Positions 45,838 to 54,148 of a stretch of DNA of 64,000 nt are shown one piece after another (the stretch's first letter is position 1; every line of letters begins with the position of its first letter). The position numbers and the translations under genes are program-made. The notes beneath the pieces are model-generated. The model was not told the DNA's origin, did no database searches, and worked only from the letters and a program-made list of their open reading frames with translations. The DNA comes from Corynebacterium camporealensis (GTDB lineage Bacteria; Actinomycetota; Actinomycetes; Mycobacteriales; Mycobacteriaceae): the NCBI RefSeq assembly GCF_000980815.1, contig NZ_CP011311.1, positions 1,441,815 to 1,505,814 of the forward strand, given 5' to 3'.

Positions 45838-46701
45838 TTACTCGCCGCGCAGCTCACGCAGACGAGCCTGCACTGCGTCGTTGGAGACGTCAGTTGGCTG
45901 GACGTTCGGCTGCTCGTTGTTGTTCTGAGCACCAGACTCGATGGCCTGGTTCTTGTTCTGACCAGACTCGACAGCCTTGCCCTGGTTCATCTCAGAGCGG
46001 ATCTGCTCCAGGCGGGAGTGGCCAGCCATCTGGACACCGGCCTGCTCGACCTCGCGCATACGGGCATCGACGGAGTTCTCAGCCAGCTCAGCCTGGCCCA
46101 GAGCCTTGGAGTAACGGCGCTCGATCTTGTCTCGCACGGAATCCAACGACGGAGTGTTGCCGTTGGAGGTCAGCTCGTTCATGCTGGACAGCGACTCGGA
46201 GACCTTCTCCTGCATCTTGGCCTGCTCCAACTGGGACAGCAGCTTGGAACGCTCATTGACCTTCTCACGCAGAGCCAGGGAGTTACGTTCCACTGCCTTC
46301 TTTGCGGACTCAGCCTGCTGGAGAGCCTGGTCGTGCAGCTTCTTGGTGTCTTCGACGGACTGCTCGGCGGTCACCAGCTGTGCGGCGAAAGCCTCAGCGG
46401 CGTTTTCGTACTCGACAGCCTTGTCGTTGTCGCCGTTGGCGCGTGCCTTATCGGCCAGCTCGAGAGCCTGACGGGTATTACCCTGCAGCTTCTCGATCTC
46501 GCTGAGGCGACGGTTCAGCTGCATTTCCAGCTGACGCTGGTTGCCCACGACGGCGGCAGCCTGCTGGGAAAGCTCCTGATGCTGGCGCTGTGCTTCCTCG
46601 ATGGCCTGCTCGATCTGCACCTTCGGGTCTGCATGCTCTTCGATCTTGGAATCGAACAGCGCCATAAAGTACTTCCACGCCTTAGTAAACGGGTTAGCCA
46701 T
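45838..46701 (-). CDS. PspA/IM30 family membrane-stress protein
   Basis: A 287-residue coiled-coil protein of the PspA/VIPP1 family, homologous to the mycobacterial 35-kDa antigen (Rv2744c), which protects membranes under envelope stress. It starts with an amphipathic helix ([18 protein letters not shown]) followed by ~190 residues of heptad-rich helix. The last ~65 residues are Gln/Asn-rich ([20 protein letters not shown]) and end in a short helix ([11 protein letters not shown]). It lies downstream of clgR as in mycobacteria, but 150 bases and two hairpins separate them. Confidence 0.92.
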   Translation of the reverse strand: MANPFTKAWKYFMALFDSKIEEHADPKVQIEQAIEEAQRQHQELSQQAAAVVGNQRQLEMQLNRRLSEIEKLQGNTRQALELADKARANGDNDKAVEYENAAEAFAAQLVTAEQSVEDTKKLHDQALQQAESAKKAVERNSLALREKVNERSKLLSQLEQAKMQEKVSESLSSMNELTSNGNTPSLDSVRDKIERRYSKALGQAELAENSVDARMREVEQAGVQMAGHSRLEQIRSEMNQGKAVESGQNKNQAIESGAQNNNEQPNVQPTDVSNDAVQARLRELRGE

Positions 46702-46767
46702 AGTGAAAGGAAGCCTTCCTCAATAGTGAGTTTGTTAATTAATCTACGTTGTACATCGTAGCGAAGA

Positions 46768-46850
46768 GGCACCCGAAGCGGGTGCCATCAACTATGAAAT
46801 ACGCTGTGTTTCCCAGCGCTATTTACCAACGTCCGAAACTTGATTCGGAC
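46768..46850 (-). terminator. Two hairpins between clgR and pspA
   Basis: GTCCGAA/TTCGGAC (46831-46850) lies just past the clgR stop, and GGCACCCG-CTT-CGGGTGCC (46768-46786) follows. Neither has a long U-tract; together they may reduce clgR read-through into pspA. A near-palindrome at 46745-46760 (TACGTTGTACATCGTA) lies in the pspA promoter region. Confidence 0.5.
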
Positions 46851-46851
46851 T

Positions 46852-47199
46852 TTAGATTTCGGATGCTGCCGGAGCAGTCGAGGCGAGTTCTTCGTCGACG
46901 GAAGGCAGCGCCATGTAGCCGGCGGCTTCGATGAGAACGTCAGAAACGCTGACCTGCAGGCCGTGGCAGACAGCTGCCAGCAGCTCGGAGGAAACTTCCT
47001 TGCGGCCGCGTTCCAGTTCGGAGAGGTAGCCAGGGGATACTCGGGCCACGGCAGCGAGCTCACGCAGGGTCACACCCTTGTCAGCGCGGAAAGCGCGCAG
47101 AGTGATACCGAGGGCCTCACGCAGCAGCGGTTCCGGCGCGCGGCGAGTACTTGCCGGGGCGGTGGCAGTCTGTTCCAGAAGTGCGGTTGTAGTGTCCAT
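46852..47199 (-). CDS. clgR: Clp gene regulator ClgR
   Basis: A 115-residue Cro/XRE-type activator of clpC, clpP and other proteostasis genes. The HTH is [29 protein letters not shown], in part (about residues 42-70). The C-terminus ends in small residues ([10 protein letters not shown]), consistent with ClgR being itself a ClpCP substrate. ATG 47199 lies 10 bases after a SigH-type -10 (GTT at 47210-47212), so the mRNA would be nearly leaderless. The TTG at 47211 is not a credible start. Confidence 0.93.
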   Translation of the reverse strand: MDTTTALLEQTATAPASTRRAPEPLLREALGITLRAFRADKGVTLRELAAVARVSPGYLSELERGRKEVSSELLAAVCHGLQVSVSDVLIEAAGYMALPSVDEELASTAPAASEI

Positions 47200-47209
47200 T
47201 ACCCCTTCC

Positions 47210-47235
47210 AACGGCTCTCTTAGTCAGATTGTTCC
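47210..47235 (-). promoter_or_regulatory. SigH-type promoter of clgR
   Basis: On the minus strand GGGAAC with GGAA at 47235-47232, 19 bases, then GTT at 47212-47210. Spacing is identical to the sigB promoter and the flanks are similar (GGGAAC...CTGA...GCCGTTG). In C. glutamicum clgR is a known SigH target. Confidence 0.7.
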
Positions 47236-47717
47236 CGATTGGGAGAAAAACTTTCCAAACTTGAGCCTAACAGACTCAATGCGGCGGTGACGGCGCCCGA
47301 ACGAATCTCGTTGCGCTCACCCGGCAGACCCGTCACGGTCTCCGATTCCACAAAGCCGGATTCATGCCACAGACCAATGCACACAGTTCCGGGTGCGTGG
47401 CCTTCTTGTAAGTCAGGGCCGGCAACACCAGTAAGCCCCAGTGCCCACGTCGAACCGCACTCCTGCCCCGCGGCAGTAGCCATCTCACACGCAGTGGCTT
47501 CGGAGACAACGCCTTGTTCTTCGAGGTGCTCAACACTGCAATCAATGAAGTGCGCTTTGAGTTCGGTGGCGTAGGTGACCAAACCGCCGCGGAGGACGGC
47601 GGAGGCGCCGGGGACATCGGCAAGCGTTGCAGCAACTAAACCCGCAGTTAAAGACTCACAGGTCGCAATGGTCTCGCCACGGCTGGTGAGCTCGCGGACG
47701 AGCTGCGCCGGAGTCAC
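47220..47717 (-). CDS. cinA: CinA-family nicotinamide-nucleotide amidohydrolase
   Basis: A 165-residue stand-alone C-terminal CinA domain (PncC type) that deamidates nicotinamide mononucleotide in NAD salvage. The motifs [22 protein letters not shown] and the downstream [10 protein letters not shown] and GTVCIGL are characteristic. It lacks the N-terminal MoCF domain of full-length CinA. It overlaps pgsA by four bases. The clgR promoter lies over its stop region (last bases of the gene). Confidence 0.93.
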   Translation of the reverse strand: MTPAQLVRELTSRGETIATCESLTAGLVAATLADVPGASAVLRGGLVTYATELKAHFIDCSVEHLEEQGVVSEATACEMATAAGQECGSTWALGLTGVAGPDLQEGHAPGTVCIGLWHESGFVESETVTGLPGERNEIRSGAVTAALSLLGSSLESFSPNREQSD

Positions 47718-48292
47718 TGATTCTGCTTCTTTCCGTCAATGAGGTACTGCACGCCAGTAACCAGCGTGACTGCCAGGGCCAGCAGCATGACCACGTAGGT
47801 TGGCACGTTCATCCACTCCGGCAGCGGGCACAGATACATCGCCACAGCCAGCGACTGCAGAACGGTCTTGAGCTTGCCACCCTTGGACGCCGGAACCACC
47901 TTGCCCTGACGCAACAGCACCATGCGCCAGATAGTGATGCCGAATTCGCGGAAGAGAATCAAGAAAGTAATCCACCACGGCAGCACGCCCAGCAGGTTCA
48001 AGCTGATGAAGGCGGTGGCCATGAGTGCCTTGTCAGCAATCGGGTCGGCAATCTTGCCAAAGTTGGTCACCAGACCACGCGCACGAGCGATATCACCGTC
48101 GAGCTTGTCAGTAATCATCAGCGCTACGAAAAGACCAAAGGCCCACCACTGATGCCCTGCTAACACCAGCCAAGCGAAGACGGGAATAAATAAAATGCGC
48201 AGACTCGTCAACACATTGGGCAGGTTCCAATTCGATACCTGCGTGGATGCGGCTGCGTCCTCTGACTTCGGTGCTGGATTGCTCACGACCAA
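47714..48292 (-). CDS. pgsA: CDP-diacylglycerol-glycerol-3-phosphate 3-phosphatidyltransferase
   Basis: A 192-residue integral membrane enzyme making phosphatidylglycerophosphate. The CDP-alcohol phosphotransferase motif reads DKLDGDIARARGLVTNFGKIADPIADK in parts (D-G-x2-A-R-x8-G-x3-D-x3-D), with the first Asp pair and both later Asp present. About four to five membrane segments. First gene of the pgsA-cinA-(clgR) operon. Confidence 0.94.
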   Translation of the reverse strand: MVVSNPAPKSEDAAASTQVSNWNLPNVLTSLRILFIPVFAWLVLAGHQWWAFGLFVALMITDKLDGDIARARGLVTNFGKIADPIADKALMATAFISLNLLGVLPWWITFLILFREFGITIWRMVLLRQGKVVPASKGGKLKTVLQSLAVAMYLCPLPEWMNVPTYVVMLLALAVTLVTGVQYLIDGKKQNQ

Positions 48293-48339
48293 TATCTTAC
48301 CTGTGAAACTATTCGCGCTGTGTCGGCTCCCCCAATCAG

Positions 48340-48345
48340 TAAAAT
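48340..48345 (+). promoter_or_regulatory. -10 box of leaderless YciI-family gene
   Basis: TAAAAT is six bases before ATG 48352, without a ribosome site. Confidence 0.45.
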
Positions 48346-48351
48346 GAGCAC

Positions 48352-48651
48352 ATGTACTACTACGCCGTCAGCTATGAATACAATCCGAACAATCCGGAGA
48401 TTGAAAAGAACCGTCCCGCACACCGCAGGTTCATCTCCCGCCTCGACAACCGCGGCTGTGTGTTGGGCTCTGGTCCTCACACTGACTCCAAGGGTGGCGC
48501 GCTCATTGTGCTGAAGTTCGAAAAGGAACTACCTGTCTCTGAGGTCATGACCATCATGGATGAAGATCCATTCTTCGCCAACGGCTGTATTACTGGCCGC
48601 ACCTTCCGCGCCTGGAACCCGGTTATTGGTTCCGCTGTTGCGACCTCCTAA
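48352..48651 (+). CDS. YciI family protein
   Basis: A 99-residue ferredoxin-like-fold protein of the YCII family. Key features are the N-terminal YYYAVSYEYNPNN, the conserved R-P-x-H (NRPAHRRFISRL) carrying the His expected at the putative active site, and EDPFFANG with the conserved DPF. The family may act as small hydrolases or dehalogenases/isomerases, but the role is unknown. It stands alone, convergent with the terC gene. Confidence 0.9.
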   Translation: MYYYAVSYEYNPNNPEIEKNRPAHRRFISRLDNRGCVLGSGPHTDSKGGALIVLKFEKELPVSEVMTIMDEDPFFANGCITGRTFRAWNPVIGSAVATS

Positions 48652-48687
48652 GACCCACCCCAGTCCGAAGACCTTAAAACACACCAC

Positions 48688-48724
48688 AGCCGGTGCCCTG
48701 CGATTGTTGCAGTAGGCACCGGCT
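48688..48724. terminator. Bidirectional terminator between YciI and TerC genes
   Basis: AGCCGGTGCC (48688-48697) pairs with GGCACCGGCT (48715-48724), and the loop contains a smaller CTGC/GCAG stem. AAAA/TTAAA flanks suit both strands. Confidence 0.75.
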
Positions 48725-48758
48725 TAAATCATGCGGTCAAGCTTTGCTTCACGCTGAG

Positions 48759-49865
48759 CTATGGCAGCTCCGAGCGGTCCACCTCAGAAGCCAGACCGAC
48801 GTAGTCGCCCTTCTTGTTACGGACAATCTTGTTGCCCTCGTCATCCCAGTCGTAGTGGTTGTGGGAGACGCGAATACCACCCTGGGCTTCGTCGCGCTTG
48901 TTCTTGATGATGGAGGCCACGACCGTGACCACCAAGACACCGACGATGACCACCAGGGAGCCCTCGGTGGAGATTTCTGGAGCCCCGGTAACGTCCTCGC
49001 CACCATTGATGAATGGCAGGTTGTTCTCGTGCAGAGCGTGCAGCAGCAGCTTGACACCGATGAAGCCCAGAATGATGCCCAGGCCGTAAGGCAGGTACAC
49101 CAGGCGGTCCAGCAGGCCGTCGAGCAGGAAGTACATCTGGCGCAGACCCATCAGGGAGAACGCGTTGGTGGTAAAGACCAGGAACGGCTCAGAAGTAATG
49201 CCGTAGATGGCTGGAATCGAGTCGAAGGCGAACATGACGTCCACCAGGCCGATAGCAACCAGGGCGATAAACAGCGGAGTAAAGCCCTTCTTGCCGCTCT
49301 TATCGCGAGCACGCAGCTTGTCACCGTGGTAGTGCGGGGTCACGTGCATGACCTTGCGCAGCACGCGGATGATCAGCATGTCGTTCGGGTCGGTCTCCGG
49401 TGCGTCGCGGATCTCGTCGATAATCAGCTTGACTGCGGTAAACAGCAGGAAGATAGCGAAGAGGTAGAACACATCCGACCAAGCAGCGATGACTGCTGCG
49501 CCCAGCAGGATGAAGACCAAGCGGCAGACCAGCGCGATCACAATGCCGATAAGAAGTACTTTTTGCTGGTACTTACGCGGAATCTTAAATGCGCCCATAA
49601 TCAGGGCGAAGACGAAGAGGTTATCGACAGAGAGTGCTTTTTCTGTCACATAACCTGTGTAGTACTGCAGCGCATGCTCTTGGTCCCAAATAATCCAGAC
49701 GCCCAGGCCAAAGACTAATGCGAAGATGACGTAGAACAGCGTCCAGAACCCTGATTCTTTCAGGGTGGGCTCGTGCGGGGTACGCACATGCGAATAAAAA
49801 TCGAAGATGAAGAAGCCAAGGATCACCACGATGGTGATGACCCAAATCCAAACTGGTACACCCAT
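48759..49865 (-). CDS. TerC family membrane protein (putative manganese exporter)
   Basis: A 368-residue protein with about nine membrane segments. The TerC signature ALSVDNLFVFALIMGAF carries the acidic residue in a membrane helix, and a repeat of it is seen in VDVMFAFDSIPAIYGIT. TerC/Alx proteins are proposed Mn2+ exporters, which fits the riboswitch in its leader. A hydrophilic central loop (residues ~170-210, His-containing) and a ~45-residue cytoplasmic tail are present. Confidence 0.92.
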   Translation of the reverse strand: MGVPVWIWVITIVVILGFFIFDFYSHVRTPHEPTLKESGFWTLFYVIFALVFGLGVWIIWDQEHALQYYTGYVTEKALSVDNLFVFALIMGAFKIPRKYQQKVLLIGIVIALVCRLVFILLGAAVIAAWSDVFYLFAIFLLFTAVKLIIDEIRDAPETDPNDMLIIRVLRKVMHVTPHYHGDKLRARDKSGKKGFTPLFIALVAIGLVDVMFAFDSIPAIYGITSEPFLVFTTNAFSLMGLRQMYFLLDGLLDRLVYLPYGLGIILGFIGVKLLLHALHENNLPFINGGEDVTGAPEISTEGSLVVIVGVLVVTVVASIIKNKRDEAQGGIRVSHNHYDWDDEGNKIVRNKKGDYVGLASEVDRSELP

Positions 49866-49871
49866 GTGCGG

Positions 49872-50012
49872 ATAGTCCCTCCGGTCGTAGAAACAACAAC
49901 ATGACCGGAGGTCTCCCCCGCCCAGCTAGAAGCTGGACCGACATGACCGGGAGCTAATTAAAGCTGCCGTGTTGACGATCAATGCCGTGAAGGTGGGGTA
50001 CTCCCCTCCTGG
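49872..50012 (-). promoter_or_regulatory. yybP-ykoY (manganese) riboswitch
   Basis: The terC leader (minus strand) has the conserved segments AGGGGAGTACCCC near its 5' end, ATCGTCAACACGG in the middle and GGGGGAGACCTCCGG near the 3' end, the hallmarks of actinobacterial yybP-ykoY elements. The last stem pairs CCTCCGGTC (49911-49903, read GACCGGAGG on plus) with GACCGGAGG (49886-49878). That stem masks the GGAGGG ribosome site located 11 bases before ATG 49865, suggesting translational control. Confidence 0.82.
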
Positions 50013-50082
50013 ACTCGGCTAAGTTTACACGACACAGCGCCTCTGTGGCAGAGGCAACTATGCGTGTATTTTTTCTTAACCG

Positions 50083-53000
50083 CTAGAAAGCACCTGACGA
50101 CGGGTTGTAGGTCGCCTGCACCGTGCGGGTGTCGTTACCGGAACCATCGTTGGATGCGTCAGGGCCATTCGAGTCGTCATTAAACGACTCGGCGCTTGCG
50201 GAGTCACCCTCGGAGCCGGCTTGCTCCTGGGCCATTTCCTCCTGGATTTCCTTCGGGGCGTCCTTGGGATCAGCGCCCTTGATCATCCAGATGATGGTGT
50301 CGAGCTCTTCAGGCTTGACCAGGACCTCACGGGCCTTGGAGCCTTCCGATGGGCCCACGACACCGCGGGATTCCATGAGGTCCATCAGGCGGCCGGCCTT
50401 CGCAAAGCCAATGCGCAGCTTGCGCTGCAGCATGGACGTCGAGCCCAGCTGTGCGGTGACCACCAGTTCGACGGCCTCGAGGAGGTCGTCCATGTCCTTG
50501 CCGATTTCTTCGTCGATTTCCTTCTTCGACTCAGAAACCTTTTCTTCGGTCACACCCTCGGTGTAGTTCGGGTCCGCCTGCTCCTTGGCGGCATCCACGA
50601 CGGCCATGACCTCATCGTCAGAGACGAAGGCACCCTGCATACGTACCGGGCGACCGCCCTGCGGGATGAACAGTGCATCGCCCATACCGATGAGCTTCTC
50701 CGCACCGCCCTGGTCCAGGATGACGCGGGAGTCAGTCAGCGAGGAGGTAGCGAACGCCAGGCGGGATGGGACGTTGGTCTTAATCAGACCGGTCACAACG
50801 TCGACGGACGGGCGCTGGGTTGCCAGCACCAGGTGGATACCGGCAGCACGAGCCTTCTGCGTGATGCGCACGATGGAGTCCTCAATCTCCTTCGGTGCGG
50901 TCATCATCAGGTCTGCCAACTCGTCGACAACACAGACGATGTACGGGTACGGGCGCATCTCGCGCTCGGAACCAGCCGGAGCTTGGTGCTCACCGGAGCG
51001 GACCTTGCGGTTGAAGTCCTCAATCTTGCGGACGCGAGCAGCCTTCATATCCATGTAGCGCTGCTCCATCTCCTCCACCAACCACTGCAGTGCAGCAGCG
51101 GCCTTCTTCGGCTGGGTGATGATTGGAGTAATCAGGTGCGGGATGCCCTCGTACGGAGTCAGCTCCACCATCTTCGGGTCGACGAGGATGAGGCGGACAT
51201 CGTCAGGCGTGGCACGGGTAAGCAGCGAGACCAGCATCGAGTTCACGAATGCCGATTTACCGGAACCGGTGGCACCAGCAACCAGCAGGTGCGGCATCTT
51301 TTGAATCGAGTACGAGGTGTACTGGCCTTCAATATCCTTGCCCAGACCAACCAGCATCGGATCAGCCGACGAGGCAATCGCCGGAGCGTCGAGCACCTCA
51401 CGCAGGCGCACCATCTCGCGATCGGCGTTCGGTACCTCAATACCGACTGCGGACTTGCCCGGAATCGGAGTCAGCAAACGCAGGTTATCGGTGGCCACGG
51501 CATAAGCCAGGTTGGACTGCAGGTTCGTAATCTTCGAGACCTTCACACCAGGGCCCAGCTCAATTTCGTAGCGGGTGACTGTCGGGCCACGGCTAAAACC
51601 GGTGACCTGTGCGTCGACCTTGAATTCTGCGAAGACATCAGTAATCGCATCGATGATGCGATCGTTGGCCTCAGTGCGCACCTTGGCCGGAGTACCTGCG
51701 GTGAGCAGATCAGTAGTCGGCACAGCGTAATCCTCATTGCCGAACTGCGCCGGTGCGGTCTCTGCTGCCGGGGCTACCTCCTGGGATGCAGGCTCGTCGA
51801 CCGACTGGCCGGAGGTGGCATCACGACCGGAACGCTCGCGGAAAAGCTGGCGGGCGCGCTCGTGGGCGGCGGATACTGCATCGCCTGCAGCATTGCCCTG
51901 CTGGGCAGCCGACGCGGCAGCAGCACCCGCGGCTGCACCTGCTGCACCTGCTGCTGCGGCAGCGGCGCCACCGGCAGCCTTGCCAGCATTCGACGAACCC
52001 GACTGTGCAGGCAGAACCTGAGTGGACTCTGGCTTGTCAGCCTTGCGCGGCTGTGCCTTCTTCTGCGGCTTCGGTGCCGGGGCGGCATCGTCAGGTACGA
52101 CCGGGAACTCATCGGTATCGCCGGTGGCCTTCGGGGACGCAGGCTGCGCAGCACCCAGCGACTGGGTCTGCTCCGGGGCTACCTGGTCAAAGGACAGCTG
52201 CTGGGTCTGGTTAGCACCAGACCCAACATCAGTTGGCTCAACATCGGCTGGCTCAGTTGGCTGCTGAATCGGAGCAGCCTTCGGACGTGGCTTACGCTTC
52301 CACGCAGCGGCACGCTGCTTTGGTGTCGGCTGTGCAGTCGGGGTTGGGCGTGGCTTGCGCTCACGGCCTTCGGCAATGTCTTCCAGGTCGTCATCGACGT
52401 AGCCGTAGAGATCATCATCGTCAGCAGCGGCTTCCTCAGCGGCAACTTCCTCTTCACTCTTTGGACGCAGGCTGGAGAAGAGGTTGGATAGTCCTGCTGC
52501 GGCGGCATCGTAAGCTTCGCGCAGGGTAATACCCGTGACGTTGAGTCCACCATAGACAATGCACAGAATCAGCAGTGGTGCTGCCACGTACTTGGAGAAG
52601 GCAACAGATAGCAGTCCGCCGGCCACAAAACCGATGGCACCACCAGCTTCACCGCGGGCAGGCCAGGTTTCCGGCAGACCGGCGAAGATGTGGATGAGTC
52701 CCAACATGGAGACGATGATGACGACTGTGCCCACGACGGTTCGGGGCTTGAACTGACCCGCGGGGCCGGTCAGTTCCATCATCAGCACGATGGCTAGGCC
52801 CAGCAGGCCGATCGGCAGAACCCAGGCGCCCGCGCCAATGATGACCTTGACGCCATAGGCGACGGCCTCACCAACGGAACCGGCGACGCCGAACCACACG
52901 GCGGCAGCCAAAATGACAGCCAGGCCGATGAGTACGAGCGCGACGGCATCCGGGTTACCGATGGAGAAGGTGCGCTCTTCTTGCTGCTGCATCTCCTCAG

Positions 53001-53385
53001 ATGCGTCGGTAGCCTCCGCAGGCTCCTCCTTGGCAACGTCGCGTGCGCGAGTCACCTTGCTCTTCTTATTCTCACGTGCGGAAATTTCTTTCGGCTCCGT
53101 TTCTTCCAGTAGCGGTTCCTCTGCGGGCCGCAGGTTCGCCATTCCTTGTCCAACACCGCGAGTCAGGCTGCCCACTCCCCGAGCGGTCGCCCCAAACGCA
53201 GCACCAATGCCCTTGCCTACAGCACGAAAGGCGCTGCCGGTCCTTTCTGGGGAAGACTCGACAGCGCGGTTCGACTTAGTCACCTTAACCTCTGATGCGC
53301 TACGACCGGAAGGCCGCGAGCGATTAGCCGTGCCTTTACGGGCACCGCGGCGCGTGCCGCGTGACGGGGCATTTTTGACAGACAT
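50083..53385 (-). CDS. ftsK: DNA translocase FtsK
   Basis: An 1100-residue septal DNA pump. A basic N-terminus (about 90 residues) is followed by four membrane segments (about 150-290) and a long Pro/Ala/Gln-rich linker (about 320-560) with an alanine/glycine tract ([20 protein letters not shown]). Next comes the alpha/beta motor with Walker [13 protein letters not shown] and Walker B ILVDPK, then the winged-helix gamma domain ([20 protein letters not shown]). The start ATG 53385 follows TAAAGT by seven bases; GTG/ATG starts further upstream have no support. Confidence 0.96.
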   Translation of the reverse strand: MSVKNAPSRGTRRGARKGTANRSRPSGRSASEVKVTKSNRAVESSPERTGSAFRAVGKGIGAAFGATARGVGSLTRGVGQGMANLRPAEEPLLEETEPKEISARENKKSKVTRARDVAKEEPAEATDASEEMQQQEERTFSIGNPDAVALVLIGLAVILAAAVWFGVAGSVGEAVAYGVKVIIGAGAWVLPIGLLGLAIVLMMELTGPAGQFKPRTVVGTVVIIVSMLGLIHIFAGLPETWPARGEAGGAIGFVAGGLLSVAFSKYVAAPLLILCIVYGGLNVTGITLREAYDAAAAGLSNLFSSLRPKSEEEVAAEEAAADDDDLYGYVDDDLEDIAEGRERKPRPTPTAQPTPKQRAAAWKRKPRPKAAPIQQPTEPADVEPTDVGSGANQTQQLSFDQVAPEQTQSLGAAQPASPKATGDTDEFPVVPDDAAPAPKPQKKAQPRKADKPESTQVLPAQSGSSNAGKAAGGAAAAAAGAAGAAAGAAAASAAQQGNAAGDAVSAAHERARQLFRERSGRDATSGQSVDEPASQEVAPAAETAPAQFGNEDYAVPTTDLLTAGTPAKVRTEANDRIIDAITDVFAEFKVDAQVTGFSRGPTVTRYEIELGPGVKVSKITNLQSNLAYAVATDNLRLLTPIPGKSAVGIEVPNADREMVRLREVLDAPAIASSADPMLVGLGKDIEGQYTSYSIQKMPHLLVAGATGSGKSAFVNSMLVSLLTRATPDDVRLILVDPKMVELTPYEGIPHLITPIITQPKKAAAALQWLVEEMEQRYMDMKAARVRKIEDFNRKVRSGEHQAPAGSEREMRPYPYIVCVVDELADLMMTAPKEIEDSIVRITQKARAAGIHLVLATQRPSVDVVTGLIKTNVPSRLAFATSSLTDSRVILDQGGAEKLIGMGDALFIPQGGRPVRMQGAFVSDDEVMAVVDAAKEQADPNYTEGVTEEKVSESKKEIDEEIGKDMDDLLEAVELVVTAQLGSTSMLQRKLRIGFAKAGRLMDLMESRGVVGPSEGSKAREVLVKPEELDTIIWMIKGADPKDAPKEIQEEMAQEQAGSEGDSASAESFNDDSNGPDASNDGSGNDTRTVQATYNPSSGAF

Positions 53386-53392
53386 GGTTGTA

Positions 53393-53398
53393 ACTTTA
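53393..53398 (-). promoter_or_regulatory. -10 box of leaderless ftsK
   Basis: TAAAGT on the minus strand, seven bases before ATG 53385; no ribosome site. Confidence 0.5.
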
Positions 53399-53472
53399 AC
53401 CGCTGCAGCCCCACTATTCACATTAGAAACTCGTGTTTCGCTGAGTTTTTGCGGTGGACAACCTTGTCAAGA

Positions 53473-54099
53473 CTAAAGGCTAGATTTAACTACCTGGGAC
53501 TCATCGCCTTCGATCTTTACGTGCGCAGCATCGCGGCCATAGACCCACAACAGCAACTCGCCGACCTCGCCATGAACAGCGACTACAGCAGATCCATTTT
53601 CGCTAACTCCGTTGCTATCAGCAGCAACAATCCGCGAAAAACCTTCCGGATATAACACCACGGGTTGCTTGGACTTACGCAGCATCGCCTTGGCGAGTTT
53701 CTCCAAAGTGCTGTGCATCTGCTTGTTCACTACCCGGGAGAAATCACGCGGCTCATCCTGGCCGTTGGCGCGGCGCACATCTTCATGATGAATGAAGTGC
53801 TCGGCAAAGTTGCCCTTCGAATCCAGCACGCGCCAGGGGTTAAGACCTGTCGGTCCCCTCCCCCACTCGTCAACGACCTTGTCGTAGTCACGTTGAGCAG
53901 TTTCTGCGTGTGCTTGCTCAGCGCGATCCGATAACGCGGGAACGAAGACACCCGCTGTAGCGACGAATTGGTTCTCGCGGGTCCACAAGTGTGCGGCCAT
54001 ATCGCGGGTGGTCCAGCCCTCACACAGGGTTGGGGCATCCGGGCCCAGGTCATGTAGGAGCTGGGCAAGCTTGGAACGTTCTGATGAAGAAAACGACAT
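53473..54099 (-). CDS. TIGR03085 family (maleylpyruvate-isomerase-like) protein
   Basis: A 208-residue protein of the actinobacterial TIGR03085 family, related to DinB/mycothiol-dependent maleylpyruvate isomerase helical bundles. The first helix reads LAQLLHDLGPDAPTLCEGWTTRDMAAHLWTRE in parts, with the His (AAHLW) that is a metal ligand in this fold; FIHHEDVRRA gives the second His pair. Substrate unknown. ATG 54099 lies within the terminator hairpin of rnj; the longer reading to 54243 would start inside rnj. Confidence 0.87.
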   Translation of the reverse strand: MSFSSSERSKLAQLLHDLGPDAPTLCEGWTTRDMAAHLWTRENQFVATAGVFVPALSDRAEQAHAETAQRDYDKVVDEWGRGPTGLNPWRVLDSKGNFAEHFIHHEDVRRANGQDEPRDFSRVVNKQMHSTLEKLAKAMLRKSKQPVVLYPEGFSRIVAADSNGVSENGSAVVAVHGEVGELLLWVYGRDAAHVKIEGDESQVVKSSL

Positions 54100-54130
54100 G
54101 TGCCCCAGCTTAGCGAAGCTGGGGCACATG
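54097..54130 (-). terminator. rnj terminator hairpin containing the next gene's promoter box and start codon
   Basis: A 15-bp perfect stem with a 4-base loop (arms 54097-54111 and 54116-54130) begins 18 bases after the rnj stop and is followed by TCGTTTTC on the minus strand. The downstream arm contains TAAGCT (54112-54107), a 7-base gap and ATG 54099. Confidence 0.75.
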
Positions 54131-54148
54131 GCTGTGAGGGATTTATCC

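Noticed and set aside
50221..52491. Very long open frame (756 codons) on the plus strand
   Set aside because: It lies antisense to ftsK, is composed of biased Leu/Arg/His-rich sequence, and has no ribosome site or known motif. It results from GC-rich codon bias.
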